Of a DNA stretch of 64,000 bases, positions 60,473 to 64,000 are shown piece after piece. The notes under the pieces are model-generated. The model was not told the origin of the DNA and did no database searches. It was given only the letters and a program-made list of their open reading frames with translations. The stretch is from Bittarella massiliensis (ex Durand et al. 2017) (GTDB lineage: Bacteria; Bacillota; Clostridia; Oscillospirales; Ruminococcaceae): NCBI RefSeq assembly GCF_001486165.1, contig NZ_LN908976.1, forward strand, positions 62,001-126,000, given 5' to 3'. How positions within the stretch are numbered: position 1 is the stretch's first letter; each line of letters opens with the position of its first letter. The translations under genes were made by a program, and so were the position numbers.

Positions 60473-61480
60473 CTAGAGGCTGTCCTCCAGCCGCCAGGAG
60501 CGGGGCACAAAGATGCGCTCAAAGGCGGTGACGGCAAAGCCGTCGGTCATGCCGGAGATGTAGTCCACCGCCGCCCGCTCGGCCCCCTCGTCCCGGGCGA
60601 TCTGCCGGTAGAAGTCCGGCATCTTCTCGGGGTGTTTGACCAGGTGGCTGTAGAGGAGGGCCACCAGTTCGCAGGCCTTCCCCTCCTCCTTCTTGGCGGC
60701 GGAGTTGGTGTAGACCACCTGGTACATGAACCGGTGCAGGGCGTCAAAGGCGCGGTAGACCTCCGGGCCCATGCGGATGTCCTCGCCGCTGTTTTCCAGC
60801 AGGGAGCGGACCATGGTGGTGATGCGGGGGTTCTTCCCCCGGCCCAGCACCGCCACGCAGTCGTAGGGGAGCTCGTTTTCCTCCAGGATGCCGGCGGTGA
60901 TGGCGTCCTCGATGTCGTGGTTGATGTAGGCGATCTTGTCGGCAAAGCGGACCACCCGCCCCTCCAGGGTGCAGGCGTCCTTGCCGCGGGTGTGGCAGGC
61001 GATGCCGTTTTTGGTCTCAAAGGTCAAATTGAGGCCCCGCCCCTCCTTCTCCAGCCGCTCCACCACCCGCACCGACTGCAGGTAGTGCTTGTAGCCAAAG
61101 GGGGCCAGCTCGTTGAGGGTGCGCTCCCCGGCGTGGCCGAAAGGGGTGTGCCCCAGATCGTGCCCCAGGGCGATGGCCTCGGTCAGGTCCTCGTTGAGGC
61201 GCAGGCCCCGGGCAATGGTGCGGGCGATCTGCGACACCTCCAGGGTGTGGGTGAGCCGGGTGCGGTAGTGGTCCCCCTGGGGGGAGAGGAAGACCTGGGT
61301 CTTGTGCTTGAGCCGCCGGAAGGACTTGCAGTGCAAGATCCGGTCCCGGTCCCTGGCGTAGGGGGTGCGGATCCCGTCCTCCGGGGCGGGGGCGCGCCGG
61401 CCCCGGCTCTCCTCCGACAGGGAGGCGTGGGGGGACAGGGTCTCCCGCTCGATCCTCTGGGTCATCTCGCAAACGGTCAT
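60473..61480 (-). CDS. dgt: Deoxyguanosinetriphosphate triphosphohydrolase-like protein
   Basis: The 335-residue HD-domain protein has YRTRLTHTLEVSQIARTIAR and AIALGHDLGHTPFGHAGE, the metal-binding His/Asp pairs of the dGTPase family, type 2 (no long insert). It would cleave dNTPs to deoxynucleosides and triphosphate. Two adjacent starts exist; the second ATG is preferred since AAGGGG is nine bases ahead of it, but the one six bases upstream is possible. It lies 150 bp upstream of dnaG. Confidence 0.92.
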   Translation of the reverse strand: MTVCEMTQRIERETLSPHASLSEESRGRRAPAPEDGIRTPYARDRDRILHCKSFRRLKHKTQVFLSPQGDHYRTRLTHTLEVSQIARTIARGLRLNEDLTEAIALGHDLGHTPFGHAGERTLNELAPFGYKHYLQSVRVVERLEKEGRGLNLTFETKNGIACHTRGKDACTLEGRVVRFADKIAYINHDIEDAITAGILEENELPYDCVAVLGRGKNPRITTMVRSLLENSGEDIRMGPEVYRAFDALHRFMYQVVYTNSAAKKEEGKACELVALLYSHLVKHPEKMPDFYRQIARDEGAERAAVDYISGMTDGFAVTAFERIFVPRSWRLEDSL

Positions 61481-61634
61481 CTTCATTCACCCCTTTACCT
61501 CTATATACGCCAACGGCCGGGCGGTTTCCTTCTTTCCGGGACCCTTTTTTTGCAAATTTTTCTCCCCCGCTGCGCCCCTCCCCCTATTTAAGAGGGCGAA
61601 AGGGGTCGATTCCTGTCACCCCGCCGCAAATTTT

Positions 61635-62261
61635 TTACAGGTGGGAGAAGACGACCTCCCCCAGCTGGGGGGTCACCCGGCCGCCGCTGCGCTCCACCAA
61701 GTCGGCGCAAAGGCCCTCGGCCGCGTCGGCGCGGACGGTGAGGCGCAGGGTCACCTGCTCCAAAAAGTCGCACCCCTCCTGGCGCAGGGGGTAGTTTGGC
61801 AGCAGGTTCTCCACAATTGGGTAGAAGTCGTAGGGCAGGGCGACCACCACCTGCCTGCAGGCGCAGACGGTGACGATGTCGGCCGCCGCCACCGCCAGGG
61901 AGGCGGCTTTGGAATAGGCCCGCAGCAGCCCCCCGGCCCCCAGGAGGACGCCCCCGAAGATGCGGGAGACCACGATCACCGCGTCGGTGATCCCCCCCTT
62001 TTGCAGCACCTCCAGGGTGGGCTTGCCGCCGGTGCCCTGGGGCTCGCCGTCGTCGCTGCAGCGCTGGCCGTTTTGGCAGCGCAGGTCGTAGGCAAAGACG
62101 TGGTGGCGGGCGTCGCGCAGCTCCCCCCGCACCCGCTCGACAAAGGCCATGGCCTCCTCCGGCGAGGATGCCGGGGCAATTTGCCCGATGAACTGGGACT
62201 TTTTGATGGTGACACTGTCGCCCGCCTCCCCCGCCGGGGTGCGGTAGCTCTGCTGGTCCAC
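61635..62261 (-). CDS. YigZ/IMPACT family protein
   Basis: The 208-residue protein shows the UPF0029 N-domain: IKKSQFIGQIAPASSPEEAM, HHVFAYDLRC, CSDDGEPQGTGGKPTLEVLQ and VSRIFGGVLLGAGGLLRAYS, followed by the DUF1949-like alpha/beta tail. The family is linked to translation stress or ribosome-associated regulation but is not well defined. GTG start with GGAGG seven bases ahead; a longer frame upstream covers the rpmE terminator. Confidence 0.93.
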   Translation of the reverse strand: MDQQSYRTPAGEAGDSVTIKKSQFIGQIAPASSPEEAMAFVERVRGELRDARHHVFAYDLRCQNGQRCSDDGEPQGTGGKPTLEVLQKGGITDAVIVVSRIFGGVLLGAGGLLRAYSKAASLAVAAADIVTVCACRQVVVALPYDFYPIVENLLPNYPLRQEGCDFLEQVTLRLTVRADAAEGLCADLVERSGGRVTPQLGEVVFSHL

Positions 62262-62290
62262 GCTGGGCCCTCCTCCCCTCTTTGGCGGGA

Positions 62291-62321
62291 CAAAAAGAAA
62301 GGCGGTGTGAACCACACCACC
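62291..62321 (-). terminator. Terminator after rpmE
   Basis: Minus strand GGTGGTGTG-GTT-CACACCGCC then TTTCTTTTTG. Confidence 0.85.
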
Positions 62322-62345
62322 CTCATTTTTTGGACACGCCAAAAG

Positions 62346-62549
62346 CTATTTATCCAGATTAAAGCGCCGTTTGAAGCGGTCAACACGTCCGCCGGTATCA
62401 ACCAGTTTCTGTTTGCCGGTATAGAACGGGTGGCATTTGGAGCAGACCTCGACGCGGATGTCGCCCTTCGTGGATCTGGTCTCGATCACTTCGCCGCAAG
62501 CGCAACGGATGGTCGCTTTGTCGTAGTTCGGATGAATCCCCTGTTTCAA
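62346..62549 (-). CDS. rpmE: 50S ribosomal protein L31
   Basis: The 67-residue protein begins [20 protein letters not shown] after a TTG start and has the four-cysteine zinc site (RCACG and [16 protein letters not shown]), so it is the zinc-containing form of L31. GAGGTGACTGCG precedes the TTG. An in-frame start 51 bp upstream would give an extension absent from the family. Single gene with promoter and terminator. Confidence 0.96.
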   Translation of the reverse strand: MKQGIHPNYDKATIRCACGEVIETRSTKGDIRVEVCSKCHPFYTGKQKLVDTGGRVDRFKRRFNLDK

Positions 62550-62588
62550 CGCAGTCACCTCTTTCACCAAAGAAACGTTACTCTCAAG

Positions 62589-62617
62589 ATAATAGCACAA
62601 CCGTTTTTAAAATGCAA
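62589..62617 (-). promoter_or_regulatory. Promoter of rpmE
   Basis: Minus strand TTGCAT, 17 bp, TATTAT. Confidence 0.7.
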
Positions 62618-62638
62618 GACGGTTTGTCCCACTTTTTT

Positions 62639-62680
62639 GAAAAAAATCGCCCTCCCATGGGCTTTTTTGCTAGAGGGCGG
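62639..62680 (-). terminator. Terminator of the threonine aldolase-like gene
   Basis: Minus strand CGCCCTC, which includes the stop codon region, pairs with GAGGGCG, followed by ATTTTTTTC. Confidence 0.75.
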
Positions 62681-63704
62681 CGATGGCCCCCACCAGGGCC
62701 TGCACGTCCTCGTCCCGGGTGGCCCAACTGGTGCAGAAGCGGACCGCCGTCCGCCCATCATCCAGCTCCCCCCAGCTCTCGAAGGCAAAGTCCTGCCCCA
62801 GGGCCTCCCCCTGCGCGGGGGTGAGGACGAAGAACTGCTGGTTGGTGGGGGAGTCGAAGTAGAGGGGCACCCCCGCGGCGAGGAAGGCCTTGCGGATGGC
62901 CATGGCCTGCTCCACCGCCCGCTTGCAGATGGAGCGGTAGAGCCCGCCCTCGAAGAGGACGTCGAACTGGATGCCCAGCAGCCGCCCCTTGGCCAGCAGC
63001 CCGCCCCGCTGCTTGATGAAGTAGCGAAAGTCCTTTTTGAGGGCTGGATCGGAAATCACCACCGCCTCGCCGAAGAGGGCGCCGCACTTGGTGCCGCCGA
63101 TGTAGAAGACGTCGCAGAGCCGGGCCAGGTCGGGCAGGTCCAGCTCGCTCTCCGGGCTGGCGAGACCGTAGCCCAGCCGCGCCCCGTCCAGGTAGAGGGG
63201 CAGCCCCCAGCGGCGGCAGACGGCCGCCAGCTCTTCCAGCTGGGTTTTGGTGTAGAGGGTGCCGTTTTCGGTGGGGTGGGAGATGTAGCAGGCCCCCGGC
63301 TGCACCATGTGCTCGCTGACATCGCTCGTGAAGTGGGCGCGGCAGTAGTCGTCCACCTGGGCGGCGGTGATGGTGCCGTCTCGCGAGGGCAGGGGCAGCA
63401 CCTTGTGGCCGGTGGCCTCGATGGCGCCGGTCTCGTGGCAGGCGATGTGCCCGCTCTCGGCGCAGAGGGCCCCCTGGTGGGGCCGCAGCAGGGCGGCGAG
63501 GACGGTGGTGTTGGCCTGGGTCCCCCCCACCAGGAAGTGGACGTCCAGGTCCTCCCTTCCGCAGGCGGCGCGGATCTTTTGGCGGGCGCTCTCGCAGTAG
63601 TGGTCGGCGCCGTAGCCGGGGGTCTGTTCCAGGTTGCTCTCGCACAGTTTTTGGAGGATGGCCGGGTGGCATCCCTCCACGTAGTCGCACTGAAAGTAGG
63701 TCAT
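62670..63704 (-). CDS. Threonine aldolase-like PLP enzyme
   Basis: The 344-residue fold type I PLP enzyme belongs to the low-specificity L-threonine aldolase/beta-eliminating lyase family. The cofactor lysine lies in FYIGGTKCGALFGEA near residue 205, with YLDGARLGYGLASPE just before (Asp and Arg of the PLP pocket) and HIACHETGAIEATGHKV earlier. It would split threonine or allo-threonine into glycine and acetaldehyde. It is a single gene with GGGAGAGA before its ATG. Confidence 0.92.
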   Translation of the reverse strand: MTYFQCDYVEGCHPAILQKLCESNLEQTPGYGADHYCESARQKIRAACGREDLDVHFLVGGTQANTTVLAALLRPHQGALCAESGHIACHETGAIEATGHKVLPLPSRDGTITAAQVDDYCRAHFTSDVSEHMVQPGACYISHPTENGTLYTKTQLEELAAVCRRWGLPLYLDGARLGYGLASPESELDLPDLARLCDVFYIGGTKCGALFGEAVVISDPALKKDFRYFIKQRGGLLAKGRLLGIQFDVLFEGGLYRSICKRAVEQAMAIRKAFLAAGVPLYFDSPTNQQFFVLTPAQGEALGQDFAFESWGELDDGRTAVRFCTSWATRDEDVQALVGAIAAL

Positions 63705-63767
63705 GGTCTCTCTCCCTCTCCGGTGGGGCGGGGCGCGGGCCCTCCCCTCGTTTTTCCTATATAAGAG

Positions 63768-63797
63768 AGGATACCCGCCCCGGCCGGGGCTTGTCAA
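63768..63797 (-). promoter_or_regulatory. Promoter of the threonine aldolase-like gene
   Basis: Minus strand TTGACA, 18 bp, TATCCT. Confidence 0.6.
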
Positions 63798-63848
63798 CAC
63801 GGGCGGGGGCAAAAGGCGGAAAAAAGGGCCGACAGAGCCCGCCAATAG

Positions 63849-63877
63849 TTGCCAAAAGAAGAAAAGAAAGCTATGAT
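63849..63877 (+). promoter_or_regulatory. Promoter of the gene leaving the window
   Basis: TTGCCA, 17 bp, TATGAT. Confidence 0.6.
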
Positions 63878-63985
63878 GGTGGTATTCCCCCGCGCCAACC
63901 TTTGCATACTGATAACAGCCGGTTTTCCCCTGCGCCCCCGGGGCGCGGCGGGAGCGGCGGACAGCAAAAAAGGAGTGTTGTAAAC

Positions 63986-64000
63986 GTGACATGGCACAGC
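63986..64000 (+). CDS. Start of a gene cut by the window edge
   Basis: GTG ACA TGG CAC AGC follows AAAAGGAG at ten bases and a promoter about 110 bp upstream. Only five codons are visible, so nothing can be said of function. Confidence 0.45.

Noticed and set aside
63794-63997. Short minus-strand frame at the right edge
   Set aside because: It crosses a plus-strand promoter and ribosome site and has no ribosome site of its own.

Overview
The window looks like a chromosomal segment of a high-GC, spore-forming, anaerobic clostridium, most likely of the Oscillospirales type. Clues are Firmicutes gene orders (acpS-lipoprotein-mazF, dgt-dnaG-rpoD, rpoB-rpoC-rpsL-rpsG-fusA-tuf), T-box, SAM-I, FMN and c-di-GMP-I riboswitches, CotF-type coat proteins, class III fructose bisphosphatase, an OadB/OadG sodium pump and a minimal SufC/SufB pair. 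Genes are tightly packed and rich in G and C, with many GTG or TTG starts and good Shine-Dalgarno sites. Long antisense open frames are a by-product of this composition. The taxonomic call is inference.

Left part (1-14.3 kb): a 44-47 bp tandem array; a Crp/Fnr regulator divergent from two tandem nucleoside hydrolases with a palindrome between them; mazF, lipoprotein and acpS on the minus strand; a Phe T-box driving pheS and pheT, which are separated by about 780 bp holding 142-bp repeats; ireB; a c-di-GMP-I riboswitch in front of a BspA-like leucine-rich surface protein; and an ada/ogt alkylation-repair pair.

Middle (14.3-38 kb): small lipoprotein and membrane genes, an esterase and fbp; a minus-strand pcrA-tmk-DUF2156-GNAT operon whose last gene runs into a 16-G tract; the oadGB pump; mscS; a small decaying type I-C-like CRISPR array with its own promoter and no cas genes; two spore-coat genes; recD2-comF-mreB with overlapping ends; metK under a SAM riboswitch; ribU under an FMN riboswitch; a GNAT; sufC-sufB; and about 0.7 kb of degenerate G-rich repeats.

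Right part (38-64 kb): the transcription/translation block rpoB, rpoC, rpsL, rpsG, fusA, tuf; about 1.2 kb of G-rich repeats (period 287 bp) directly upstream of the rpoB promoters; marR; a secreted repeat protein; an Rrf2 regulator; a second large cell-surface protein; dgt-dnaG-rpoD; a YigZ protein; rpmE; a threonine aldolase-like enzyme; and the promoter and first codons of another gene at the edge.

The most unusual general feature is four unrelated intergenic repeat families, all purine/G-rich on the same DNA strand whatever the direction of flanking genes. They sit beside core operons and are not multiples of three in length, so they do not look like coding repeats.
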